Of a DNA stretch of 38,841 bases, positions 6,898 to 15,160 are shown in pieces. This DNA is from an uncultured Treponema sp. (GTDB lineage: Bacteria; Spirochaetota; Spirochaetia; Treponematales; Treponemataceae): positions 1-38,841 of the forward strand of contig CALFIX010000065.1 in assembly GCA_937877515.1 (NCBI GenBank), in the 5' to 3' direction. A program made the position numbers and the translations under genes. The notes beneath the pieces were generated by a model, which saw only the letters and a list, made by a program, of their open reading frames with translations, did no database searches and was not told where the DNA came from. Numbering within the stretch: the stretch's first letter is position 1; every line of letters begins with the position of its first letter.

Positions 6898-8356
6898 TGC
6901 AATTCCATGGCGTGTTGCTCGTCAGGAACTTGGTCACTGCCGTCAGATGTCTCGCGATGAGTTTAAAGACGGAACAAAAGCTTTACAGGGTAAGAAAATT
7001 GTTATCGTAGGCTGTGGAGCTCAGGGATTAAACCAGGGCTTAAACCTTCGCGACAGTGGCATGGATGTTTCTTACTGCCTTAGAAAAGAAGCTATTGAAC
7101 AGAAAAGACAGTCTTGGAAAAATGCAACAGAAAACGGTTTTAAGGTTGGAACTTACGAAGAACTTCTCCCAACAGCAGATGTTGTAGGTAACCTTACTCC
7201 AGATAAGCAGCACCACGAGGTTGTACAGAATCTTATGAAGTACATGAAGAAAGGTAGTGCTCTCTGGTACAGCCACGGCTTTAACATGATAGAAGAAGGC
7301 GAAGAGATTCGTGATGACATTACAGTTTTCCTTATGGCACCAAAGGGACCGGGAACAGAAGTTCGTAACGAATATGTTCGTGGTTTTGGTGTTCCAGAAC
7401 TTATTGCAGTTCACCCGGCACACGACCCGGAAGGACGCGGTATGGCTTTAGCAAAGGCTTTAGCTTGTGCAGAACGTGGTGAGACCGCAGGTGTTCTTGA
7501 ATCATCTTTCATTGCAGAAGTAAAATCTGACCTCATGGGAGAGCAGACAATTCTCTGTGGTCTTTTACAGGCAGGAACAATTCTTTCTTACGACAAGATG
7601 GTAGAAAACGGAATTGAACCGGGCTACGCTACAAAACTTTTGATGCACGGCTGGAACGTAATTTCTGAGGCTCTTAAGTGGGGCGGCGTTACAGGTATGA
7701 TGGACCGTCTTTCTAACCCTGCAAAGATTCGTGCAAACGACTTAAGCAAGCAGCTCAAAGAGATTATGACTCCACTTTTCCAGAAACACATGGACGACAT
7801 TATCTCTGGAGAATTCAGCTCTACAATGATGAAGGACTGGGCAAATGGCGACAAGAACTTACACGAATGGCGCGAAAGCTATGCAAAGATTCCGTTTGAA
7901 ACAGAAAAGGAAACTGACAAGGAAATTGACGAGCAGGAATACTTTGACAAGGGAATCTTACTTGTAGCATTTATTAAAGCTGGTTGCGAGCTTGCATTTG
8001 AAACAATGGTTTCTGCAGGCATTAAACCGGAAAGTGCATACTACGAAAGCTTACACGAAGTTCCTCTTATTGCAAACCTTATTGACCGCCGCCGTCTTTA
8101 TGAGATGAACAAGGTTATTTCTGATACTGCAGAATACGGATGCTACCTCTTTGCACGTGCCTGTGTTCCTCTTCTTCAAGACTTTATGAAGAATTCTGTT
8201 ACTACTTGTGACATCGGTAAGGGAATGGAATTAAAGAGCCTCAGCGTTTCTAACCAGCAGCTTGTTCAGGTAAATGATGAAATTCGTAACCACCCGATTG
8301 AAGAAGTTGGTAAGCGCCTCCGCTCTTACATGACTTCAATGAAGGCACTTGTTTAA
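6878..8356 (+). CDS. ilvC: Ketol-acid reductoisomerase, class II (long, NADP-dependent)
   Basis: IlvC converts 2-acetolactate (or 2-aceto-2-hydroxybutyrate) to the 2,3-dihydroxy acid with NADPH and Mg2+, the second common step of valine, isoleucine and leucine synthesis. The 492-residue length fits the E. coli-type class II enzyme with a duplicated knotted C-terminal domain. The nucleotide loop IVGCGAQGLNQG is at about residues 43-54, and the LRKEAI segment that recognises the NADPH phosphate follows. KGPGTEVR, the acidic EVKSDLMGEQTILCG metal site and ESLHEVPLIANLI are all present. AGGAG precedes the ATG. The gene stands alone; no other ilv or leu genes are in the window. Confidence 0.96.
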   Translation: MGQNYFNAIPWRVARQELGHCRQMSRDEFKDGTKALQGKKIVIVGCGAQGLNQGLNLRDSGMDVSYCLRKEAIEQKRQSWKNATENGFKVGTYEELLPTADVVGNLTPDKQHHEVVQNLMKYMKKGSALWYSHGFNMIEEGEEIRDDITVFLMAPKGPGTEVRNEYVRGFGVPELIAVHPAHDPEGRGMALAKALACAERGETAGVLESSFIAEVKSDLMGEQTILCGLLQAGTILSYDKMVENGIEPGYATKLLMHGWNVISEALKWGGVTGMMDRLSNPAKIRANDLSKQLKEIMTPLFQKHMDDIISGEFSSTMMKDWANGDKNLHEWRESYAKIPFETEKETDKEIDEQEYFDKGILLVAFIKAGCELAFETMVSAGIKPESAYYESLHEVPLIANLIDRRRLYEMNKVISDTAEYGCYLFARACVPLLQDFMKNSVTTCDIGKGMELKSLSVSNQQLVQVNDEIRNHPIEEVGKRLRSYMTSMKALV

Positions 8357-8378
8357 TTCCGTCCTGTAATTAAACAAG
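8348..8378 (+). repeat. Perfect 11-bp inverted repeat overlapping the ilvC stop codon
   Basis: CTTGTTTAATT (8348-8358) is the reverse complement of AATTAAACAAG (8368-8378), with a 9-nt loop. The left arm contains the last ilvC codons and the TAA. Confidence 0.6.
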
Positions 8379-8381
8379 TGG

Positions 8382-8408
8382 GCACGAAGTTGTGAAACAA
8401 CTTCGTGC
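8382..8408 (+). terminator. Strong hairpin after ilvC, poor T tract
   Basis: GCACGAAGTTG (8382-8392) and CAACTTCGTGC (8398-8408) form a perfect 11-bp stem with a TGAAA loop. Only GGTTTAT follows, so termination may be partial; it could also stabilise the 3' end of the mRNA. Confidence 0.6.
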
Positions 8409-8553
8409 GGTTTATGATTTCTAGAAAATGTGCGACCCACATCCTGTCGGGTCGTGGTGTTTATAATGTTTCTGATTTCTAGATATGTGATTCCATCCAT
8501 GGAATTAAACAAAAAAAAGCTACGATAAATAGTTTACAATGCGCTTGAGATAA
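8409..8553. other. Non-coding stretch with direct repeats and hairpins before the RND remnant
   Basis: TGATTTCTAGA occurs twice (8415-8425 and 8473-8483). Between the copies, CGACCC (8433-8438) pairs with GGGTCG (8449-8454). An ATTCCAT/ATGGAAT inverted repeat lies at about 8490-8505. I see no ORF or convincing promoter. The paired direct repeats may mark a past insertion, excision or deletion. Confidence 0.45.
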
Positions 8554-9327
8554 TCAGAAAAAGCTCTTCACACAGTTCTTCACCACAGATTCGTTACAGT
8601 TGTAATTGCAACAGGCATTCTGCTTTTGTCAGTGATACTTATTCCACGCCTTGCGCATTTCGTTCATGTCTAACAACAACGACAGTTCGCTGGTTCGAGT
8701 GGACGAGGCTTCAACTCTTCAGATACATCTTACAAGGGATCCATCAGCATTACTTTGCCCGACGCATCTAAACAGATTGACAATGCAGAAACAGTAAAAG
8801 ACAACGGAGACAGTTACGATGTTGTTGTAATTCTCGCTGATGAATACAGAACAGATATTCCTGACCTCGAAAAAATTTATGTTCAGGGAACAAACGGACT
8901 TGTATCTGTTGCAAACTTTGCAGAAGTAGTTCGCGGCACAGGACCTGTTTCAATCAATAGAGAAGATCAGTCGCGTGTGATTCACCTTACTGCAAGCATC
9001 AGTGACGGAAGCAATGCAGGAGAAGTTTTTGCACTCATCATAATTCTTGCCGTACTCCTAGTATTCGGCGTAATGGCTGGAACATACGAAAGCTTTAAGG
9101 CACCGTTCATCAATCTGTTTACAATGCCGGTTCTGAATGCTTATGAAGATGCAGCTGCAAGCAGACTTCGCCCGATACTCAGAGGCCTTACTTCAAGTAC
9201 AATCGTAACCATGTTCATCATTCCGGTCATCTACTCTCTGATGAACAAAAATGCAGAAAACAAAAATTCATCTGAAATTCCGGACGAATTAAAGTCACTT
9301 GTAAAGACGGAGGCAGAAAATGATTAG
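8554..9327 (+). pseudogene. Shrunken RND (AcrB/HAE1-type) efflux transporter remnant
   Basis: A single frame contains recognisable RND pieces in the correct order but with large parts missing. First comes the hydrophobic LHHRFVTVVIATGILLLSVIL, resembling the transmembrane start of the second half. TAA at 8671 interrupts the frame. After it come GSISITLPDASKQIDNAE, the DIPDLEKIYVQGTNGLVSVANFA docking-domain motif and REDQSRVIHLTA. The transmembrane segment VLLVFGVMAGTYESFKAPF is followed directly by SRLRPIL and GLTSSTIVTMFIIPVIYSL, segments normally tens of residues apart. A full transporter is about 1,000 residues; here about 250 remain. Joins between pieces stay in frame. A 190-residue ORF (TTG at 8755) remains open after the stop, so a small product is possible but cannot be a pump. 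Confidence 0.8.
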
Positions 9328-9601
9328 GATTGAGATAATTGCAAACCAGTCTGTGTATTCAGAAGTTATTACGAATCTCGAAAACTGCGTAAAAGATTTC
9401 ATGTACTCAGTGATTCCGCTTGTGCATGGTCGTGGAACTGATTCCTATAAACTGGGGACCACAACATGGTCTGAAACAAACTTCATGCTCATTGCATATG
9501 CAGAAGATTCCGCAGAAGAAAATGTTCGTGCAGTCATTGAATACATCAGGAAAAAAATCCCGACTGAAGGAATAAAGATGTTCGTGTTGCACGAAAGATA
9601 A
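9320..9601 (+). CDS. PII-like, RND transporter-associated small protein (PG0541-type)
   Basis: This 93-residue protein begins MIRIEIIANQSVYSEVI, ends KKIPTEGIKMFVLHER and has a central HGRGTDSYKLG loop. It resembles the small ferredoxin-fold/PII-like proteins encoded directly after RND efflux genes in Bacteroidetes and spirochaetes; their exact role is not established. It overlaps the preceding RND remnant by 8 nt, as expected for the original operon. The ORF looks intact although its partner is broken. A good terminator follows. Confidence 0.65.
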   Translation: MIRIEIIANQSVYSEVITNLENCVKDFMYSVIPLVHGRGTDSYKLGTTTWSETNFMLIAYAEDSAEENVRAVIEYIRKKIPTEGIKMFVLHER

Positions 9602-9627
9602 AGACTAACCACCCCACCACGAAGTGC

Positions 9628-9660
9628 ACCCCGTAAGAAATGCTTGCGGGGTATTTTCTT
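9628..9660 (+). terminator. Intrinsic terminator after the PII-like gene
   Basis: ACCCCGTAAG (9628-9637) pairs with CTTGCGGGGT (9643-9652), 10 bp with one G-U pair, followed by ATTTTCTT. Confidence 0.8.
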
Positions 9661-9672
9661 TACTGATACAAT
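9644..9672 (+). promoter_or_regulatory. Candidate promoter for the AraC gene, giving a leaderless mRNA
   Basis: TTGCGG (9644-9649, inside the terminator stem) and TACAAT (9667-9672) are 17 nt apart. Six nucleotides separate the -10 from the ATG at 9679. No Shine-Dalgarno is present. Confidence 0.4.
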
Positions 9673-9678
9673 AAAACC

Positions 9679-10584
9679 ATGTCTGGACCAATATCACCTA
9701 AGACAGCCTACACCGTGAGTGCAGGTTTTAAATGCCTTGAACTTTTCTACAAAAAAAACATAGATCTCTATCTCTGCTACTGCGGTCTGGAAGAATGTTC
9801 AAAAGGACACAGCTTCGGTCCCACAATCCGTGAAGACTATCTGATTCACTACATAACAGAAGGTTGCGGCACTTACACAATCAATGGCAAAACATACAAT
9901 CTCAAGAAGGGTGATTATTTTCTGATTCCACCGGAAATAGAAACGTATTACAAGGCAGATTTACACACTCCATGGAATTACGGCTGGATTGCATTTAACG
10001 GCGCAAAAGCTTCCATGTATCTGGAATACATGAATCTGGACAGCAGGTGTAAGCTCACAGGACATTACGAAAACTCAGAAAAAATAATTTCACTCATTGA
10101 GCAGATGCTGAATGCAAGAAACCTCACAAACGCGAATGAACTGAAACGGGAATCACTTCTGTATGCAGTGCTTTCAGAGTTTGCAGAAGAAGCTCAGACC
10201 TCATACGAAAACAGACAGGAATATCCGCAGAATATTTACATAGAGCACATACTTCACTACATCGAAGACAACTACAAAAATAAAATAAAAATCTCTGAAC
10301 TTGCAGAAGAAGTCGGGCTTACCCGCACATACCTGAGCACAATGTTTTCAGAACAGATTGGAACAGGCATAAAAGATTACATCATAAACCTTCGTCTTGA
10401 AAAAGCAGAAGAACTCTTAAAGCACTCAGACCTCTCTATTCAGTCTGTAGCCCTTCAGACAGGCTATGAAGATGCCCTCGCCTTTTCAAAAGCATTTAAA
10501 AAAAAGTTCAATCTTTCACCGTCAGAATACAGAAAGCAGCTGAAGAAAAATGACTCCGCACTTCAGATAATAAACAAATTCTAA
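9679..10584 (+). CDS. AraC-family transcriptional regulator
   Basis: The 301-residue protein has an N-terminal cupin-like AraC sensing domain (around residues 45-120, with YTINGKTYNLKKGDYFLIPP). Its C-terminal double helix-turn-helix (around residues 198-295) contains KISELAEEVGLTRTYLSTMFSE and the signature GYEDALAFSKAFKKKFNLSPSEYRK. The arrangement is that of carbohydrate-responsive activators. The neighbouring secreted glycosidase, 105 bp downstream on the same strand, is the obvious candidate target. No Shine-Dalgarno precedes the ATG. Leucine codons here are often CTG/CTC, unlike the TTA/CTT-rich neighbours, which suggests separate ancestry for this patch. Confidence 0.88.
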   Translation: MSGPISPKTAYTVSAGFKCLELFYKKNIDLYLCYCGLEECSKGHSFGPTIREDYLIHYITEGCGTYTINGKTYNLKKGDYFLIPPEIETYYKADLHTPWNYGWIAFNGAKASMYLEYMNLDSRCKLTGHYENSEKIISLIEQMLNARNLTNANELKRESLLYAVLSEFAEEAQTSYENRQEYPQNIYIEHILHYIEDNYKNKIKISELAEEVGLTRTYLSTMFSEQIGTGIKDYIINLRLEKAEELLKHSDLSIQSVALQTGYEDALAFSKAFKKKFNLSPSEYRKQLKKNDSALQIINKF

Positions 10585-10633
10585 AGGCTGTCAAATATCG
10601 TACATTTTTCCATATGCACTAAACAAAAAAACA

Positions 10634-10668
10634 TTCCGAATTTCCGTTTTCGCACTTACACTATAGTG
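10634..10668 (+). promoter_or_regulatory. Weak candidate promoter and palindrome ahead of the GH97 gene
   Basis: TTCCGA (10634-10639) and TACACT (10657-10662) have 17-nt spacing; the poor -35 would suit an activator-dependent promoter. CACTATAGTG (10659-10668) is a perfect palindrome overlapping the -10. Binding by the neighbouring AraC protein is inference. Confidence 0.3.
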
Positions 10669-10689
10669 ACAAAACAATCGGAGAAGTTT

Positions 10690-13491
10690 ATGAAAAAACG
10701 GAGTATAATTCTTATGGCATGTTTACTGACATCAGCGGCAACCACTGTAAATGGAGCAGAACTTTTTTCACCAGACCAGAAAACAAAACTGAGCATTCTG
10801 GAAAACAAAGAAACTGGAACGTTTCAATACTGTGCTATTCAAAATGAAGATACAGTACTTGAACTGTCGGACTTCGGAATAAAGACAAAGTCTACAGACT
10901 TCACAAAAGGATGTACCGCAAAAGTAAAAGGCGTTCAGAAAAATATAAAAGATTCGTACAGACTGCTAGCCGGAAAAACAAACTCAGCGGAAAACGAATA
11001 TTCAGAGCTTGTGCTGGAACTCACACCTGTCGAAACTGAAAACGCAGCAAATAAATGCATTGTACGTTTCAGAGCTTACAATGACGGTATTGCTTACAGA
11101 TATGAAGTCTACGGTAAACCAGGCTCAAAAGAAGAAATCAAAAACGAAACAAGCAGTTTTAATATTCCGGGTGAGGATACAGTTTTATACACTGGAACTC
11201 CGAACAACACCTACGAAATGGACTTCATAAGAAGTACCATGAAATCTTTTTTTAGAAGCAGCGGCAAAATAACCGTTCCGGCACTTGCTGAACTTCAGAA
11301 AGGCAAGGCATGGGTCCTGATTACAGAAGCAAATGTTTTTAACGAAAACGAGCCATACTGTGCATCGTATCTGAAAAAAAGTGCAAAGAGTTCTGTCTTA
11401 AAATTTATATTCGGAAACAAAGTAACAAAAGTAACAATGAAATATAACTCAGACGGATTTTTTAAAACCCCGTGGAGATGCGCTCTTATCACGCACGACA
11501 TAGAAAAACTTTTTGAAAGCACACTCATTACAGGCTTAAACCCGGAACCAGATGAAGAAAAATATCACTTCACGGAATGGGTAAAGCCTTTCAAAGCAGA
11601 CTGGTCGTGGTGGTCAGGAGCGGGAGATTTTCCGATTGAATACGCACCTCAAAAAGACTATATAGACTTCGCTTATCAGAACGGATGGAATGCGGTCTGC
11701 TTGGATTTTGGATGGTGCCTCTGGCCTGACTACAAAGAAAAAGTTTCTGAACTCTGTAAATATGCATCAGAGAAAAATGTAAAAATCATGCTCTGGTACG
11801 GAGTAAACAATACATATCACGAAAGGTGGCCTGACTCAAACGGACGCCCTGCATACCCAACATATTCACTGCTGAATGAAAAACAGATTCAGGAACAGTT
11901 CAAGTGGGCACACGAAGCGGGAGTTTATGCAGTAAAAGTAGACTACTTCGACAGCGACACTCAGGAAACAATGAAACAGATGCAGTTGTGCGCAAAGACT
12001 GCAGCAGAAAACAGACTGTGCGTTTTATTCCATGGATGTACAAATCCGGGCGGAGAAAACAGAACATATCCGAACGTACTTTCTTACGAAGCTGTCTTTG
12101 GCGAAGAGTACCATAAATTTGGCTGGACTTCTCCAACCATCGAAACGCTTCTTACCTTTCCTTTCACAAGAAACATCTGCGGTTCCATGGACTACACACC
12201 TGCGGCGCTTCCTGTAGTTTCAATTCCGGCAACAGCAGCATTCCAGCTTGCAGAAACCGTTGTATTTGAATCTGCAACATTAAATCTTGCTTCATCAATC
12301 TACGCATACGAAGGAAACCCGGCACTCACTTTCCTGAATGAAATTGAACCCAGTTTTGAAAAGAGTATTCTTGTAGACAAAGAGAATTTAAAACCAGCGC
12401 AATATGCAGCTGCAGCAAGAAAGGCTATCGGAAAGGACAAATGGTTTGTGGGCGCCATGACAAAAAAATCACGTACAACAGACATTAAACTGGATTTCTT
12501 AAACGACGGCACTTACAGCGCACTCATTTTTACTGACTGTGATGGCGGCTCAAAAGTTCAGTACAAAAAAACTACCGTTACAAAAGATTCTGTAATCAAA
12601 GAAACATTAAAGGAAAACGGCGGACTCTGCATTGTAATTAGCAAAGAGAATTTTTCGTTACCGGAAAAAGAATTTAACTATTACGAAACAGATGATTCTT
12701 CATGCACAGTTTTATCTGGTGAAGCGGAAATTGCTGTAAACCCGTTTGCATCCAGTCTGAAAGAAGCACGGATTGGCTTTGGAAAAACTTCAGTTGTAAC
12801 ATTCAGTGTTACGGCAAAAAATGACGGCGTGTATAAAATGAACGTGTACTATAAGTCTGGTAAAAAAGCACAGATTTCATACAGCATAAATGGCGGTGAA
12901 GAAATCAGGACACCTCTCGTATGCTCAGGCACAAACTCGATTGCCAAATACAGCTGTCTTGTAAAACTTACTTGCGGAGAAAACAGAATATCTCTCTGGA
13001 CTCCGTCTAACGCTTTCATGGGCATAGACAGAATTGCAGTTGGCGTAAACGAAGAAACAAATGCTCAGCCGGAAATTTCTGACACAACGGACTACGGACT
13101 TAACGCTGATGAAAAATATACTTCGCTGAAGTATGAAACTAAATACGCAGATGAATTTGAAACGAATGCATCCAGAGAAAACGACGGATTCATAGGCTGG
13201 CTGGGAAACACTTCTGCTTCTTATGCACAGGTAAAATTTTCTGTTCCGGAAAAAGGGAAATACATTCTTCGTCTCGGATACATGTGCGGAGAAAACAGAA
13301 ATATAATTCTGGCTGTAAACGGTAAAACCCAGAACATTAACTGTGAGTCCAGCGGCGGATACGATTTATCATGTCTTTCGTATGCATTCACAGAAGTAAG
13401 CTTAAAGAAAGGCGAAAATACAATACGCATTACAAACCCTTCTGCGTACTGCCCGAACATCTACAGTGCTGCACTTTCCTCAGCACAGTAG
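10690..13491 (+). CDS. Secreted GH97 glycoside hydrolase with two C-terminal beta-sandwich modules
   Basis: The ATG at 10690 follows GGAG, giving 933 residues with a clear signal peptide (KKRS, then a hydrophobic core, ending near NGA). Residues ~25-285 match the GH97 N-terminal beta-sandwich. The (beta/alpha)8 barrel contains ADWSWWSGAG, WNAVCLDFGW and VKVDYFDSD with D418 at the strand-4 end, plus LSYEAVFGEEY with E467. An Asp at this position is characteristic of the retaining alpha-galactosidase branch of GH97 rather than the inverting SusB alpha-glucosidases, so alpha-galactosidase activity is the better guess. Residues ~665-790 and ~805-930 look like two CBM35/CBM6-type modules, so the protein is about 270 residues longer than a minimal GH97. 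It probably acts in the periplasm or outside the cell under the adjacent AraC protein. Confidence 0.85.
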   Translation: MKKRSIILMACLLTSAATTVNGAELFSPDQKTKLSILENKETGTFQYCAIQNEDTVLELSDFGIKTKSTDFTKGCTAKVKGVQKNIKDSYRLLAGKTNSAENEYSELVLELTPVETENAANKCIVRFRAYNDGIAYRYEVYGKPGSKEEIKNETSSFNIPGEDTVLYTGTPNNTYEMDFIRSTMKSFFRSSGKITVPALAELQKGKAWVLITEANVFNENEPYCASYLKKSAKSSVLKFIFGNKVTKVTMKYNSDGFFKTPWRCALITHDIEKLFESTLITGLNPEPDEEKYHFTEWVKPFKADWSWWSGAGDFPIEYAPQKDYIDFAYQNGWNAVCLDFGWCLWPDYKEKVSELCKYASEKNVKIMLWYGVNNTYHERWPDSNGRPAYPTYSLLNEKQIQEQFKWAHEAGVYAVKVDYFDSDTQETMKQMQLCAKTAAENRLCVLFHGCTNPGGENRTYPNVLSYEAVFGEEYHKFGWTSPTIETLLTFPFTRNICGSMDYTPAALPVVSIPATAAFQLAETVVFESATLNLASSIYAYEGNPALTFLNEIEPSFEKSILVDKENLKPAQYAAAARKAIGKDKWFVGAMTKKSRTTDIKLDFLNDGTYSALIFTDCDGGSKVQYKKTTVTKDSVIKETLKENGGLCIVISKENFSLPEKEFNYYETDDSSCTVLSGEAEIAVNPFASSLKEARIGFGKTSVVTFSVTAKNDGVYKMNVYYKSGKKAQISYSINGGEEIRTPLVCSGTNSIAKYSCLVKLTCGENRISLWTPSNAFMGIDRIAVGVNEETNAQPEISDTTDYGLNADEKYTSLKYETKYADEFETNASRENDGFIGWLGNTSASYAQVKFSVPEKGKYILRLGYMCGENRNIILAVNGKTQNINCESSGGYDLSCLSYAFTEVSLKKGENTIRITNPSAYCPNIYSAALSSAQ

Positions 13492-13503
13492 ACATACACA
13501 TGT

Positions 13504-13537
13504 AAAAAAAGCATCCTCTGCATAACACAGGGGATGC
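13504..13537 (-). terminator. Intrinsic terminator of the phosphatase-symporter operon
   Basis: The arms 13511-13520 (GCATCCTCTG) and 13528-13537 form a 10-bp stem with one G-U pair. On the minus strand it is followed by seven T (13510-13504). On the plus strand no T run follows, so it serves mainly the minus-strand genes. Confidence 0.75.
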
Positions 13538-13559
13538 CGTTCATAAAAACACTCAGAAA

Positions 13560-15134
13560 TTATTCTGCGTCAGTAAGAGCTTCACTGGCAGGAACAAGAA
13601 CTTTCTTGTTGTAGCAGCTGAACATAGAATCCACGGCTTGAGGTTTTGTTTTTTGAGTAAACAGACTTACAAGCGGCACAAGCACTAAACTAGAGAGCAT
13701 GCAGAACACGCCTGAATAAAGAGAGTTCTTAAAGATAAATCCAAAGAATGCTCCGGGAAGATTAAACCATCCTAACGAAATGCAAAGCTGAGTCAGCATT
13801 ACAATTACGCCGAAACAGAATGAAGTTACTACAGATGCCTTTGTTGTTTTTTTCCAGTAAAGGCCGTACATAAACGGAGCCAGAAATGCACCGGAAAGGG
13901 CTCCCCAAGAAATACCCATAAGCTGGGCTATAAACGTTACGCGGCTTTTTGCCTGAACTATTGCAATTACGGCAGAAATTACAATGAAGACTGCAACAAA
14001 AATGCGCATAAAAAGCATGTCGTGTTGTTCCGCCTTTGCACTTCTTTTCTTTTTGAATGAGTTTATAAAATCTAATGTCAGTGTTGAACTTGATGTCAAC
14101 ACCAGCGAAGACAGCGTACTCATAGAAGCAGATAAAACTAAAATCAAGACTATGCCTATTAATACATCCCCCAGCCCGCTGAGCATTGTCGGAACAATAC
14201 TGTCAAAGCCTTCCGCACTTACGGCTTCCTGTGTTGTAAAAAGACGTCCGAATCCACCCAGAAAGTAACAGCCGCCAGCAACGACAATTGCAAAGAAAGT
14301 AGAAATTAAAGTTCCTATTTTTACTGACTCTTCATTTTTTATGGCATAAAATTTTCCTACCATCTGAGGTAAGCCCCATGTACCAAGCGAAGTTAATAAA
14401 ACTACAACTAAAAGGTAAAGCGGCTGGGGACCAAAGAAAGAAGTAAACGCACCTTTTAATTCTGGGAAAGCAGGACTTTCTATCTGACTCATTAAAGCAA
14501 GGCTGTTCATAAATCCGCCATTTTTAGACAGCACAGCAACTACAACAGCTACAATTCCTACAAGCATTACAATTCCCTGAATAAAGTCGTTTACGGCAGT
14601 TGCCATGTAGCCGCCTACAATAACATAAACAGCCGTTAAAACAGCCATCACTATTACACACACAGCATAATCCACATTAAATGCCATACGGAAAAGGCGT
14701 GATAGTCCGTTAAATAACGATGCTGTGTATGGAATTAAAAACAAAAACGTAATTGCACTTGCACTAACTTTTAAAGCCTTGCTTTCGTAGCGCACACCAA
14801 AAAACTCCGGCATAGTCTTTGCACCCAGATGCTGCGTCATAATGCGGGTACGCCGTCCGAGTAAAGACCATGCAAGAAGTGAACCGATGAATGCGTTTCC
14901 AAGTCCTATCCATGTGGAAGCCACACCAAAGCTCCAGCCAAACTGACCTGCATAGCCTACAAAGATTACCGCACTAAAGTATGAGGTGCCGTAAGCAAAC
15001 GCCGTAAGCCACGGACCTACGGTGCGTCCGCCCAGAACATAGCCTGAAACATTTTTACTTTGTGAGCGACACTTAATGCCAACTGCAACAAACACTGCAA
15101 AGAAAATTACAAGTAATGCAATTTTTACAAACAT
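13560..15134 (-). CDS. Sodium:solute symporter (SSS/PutP family)
   Basis: The 524-residue integral membrane protein has about 13 hydrophobic segments. SSS features include SGYVLGGRTVGPWLTAFAYGTSYFSAV near the N-terminus, the MPEFFGVRY motif, YVIVGGYMATAVNDFIQG in the signature region and LSASMSTLSSLVLTSSSTLTLDF in the sodium-site helix. It couples uptake of a small solute (amino acid, sugar or vitamin class) to the sodium gradient; the substrate is unknown. CTGGAG precedes the ATG. It lies 26 nt downstream of the CBS-PP2C phosphatase and ends at the terminator at 13504-13537, so the two are probably co-transcribed. Confidence 0.88.
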   Translation of the reverse strand: MFVKIALLVIFFAVFVAVGIKCRSQSKNVSGYVLGGRTVGPWLTAFAYGTSYFSAVIFVGYAGQFGWSFGVASTWIGLGNAFIGSLLAWSLLGRRTRIMTQHLGAKTMPEFFGVRYESKALKVSASAITFLFLIPYTASLFNGLSRLFRMAFNVDYAVCVIVMAVLTAVYVIVGGYMATAVNDFIQGIVMLVGIVAVVVAVLSKNGGFMNSLALMSQIESPAFPELKGAFTSFFGPQPLYLLVVVLLTSLGTWGLPQMVGKFYAIKNEESVKIGTLISTFFAIVVAGGCYFLGGFGRLFTTQEAVSAEGFDSIVPTMLSGLGDVLIGIVLILVLSASMSTLSSLVLTSSSTLTLDFINSFKKKRSAKAEQHDMLFMRIFVAVFIVISAVIAIVQAKSRVTFIAQLMGISWGALSGAFLAPFMYGLYWKKTTKASVVTSFCFGVIVMLTQLCISLGWFNLPGAFFGFIFKNSLYSGVFCMLSSLVLVPLVSLFTQKTKPQAVDSMFSCYNKKVLVPASEALTDAE

Positions 15135-15160
15135 TTTTTACTCCAGTTTTATTTTTTATT

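Noticed and set aside
6753..7010. 85-codon ORF overlapping the ilvC start
   Set aside because: It runs through the ilvC promoter and into ilvC in another frame, with no recognisable domain.
8685..8715. GGTTCGAGT resembling a tRNA T-loop
   Set aside because: The bases on either side (GCTGG and GGACG) do not pair as a T stem, and no acceptor or anticodon arm surrounds it. It lies in frame with the RND remnant.
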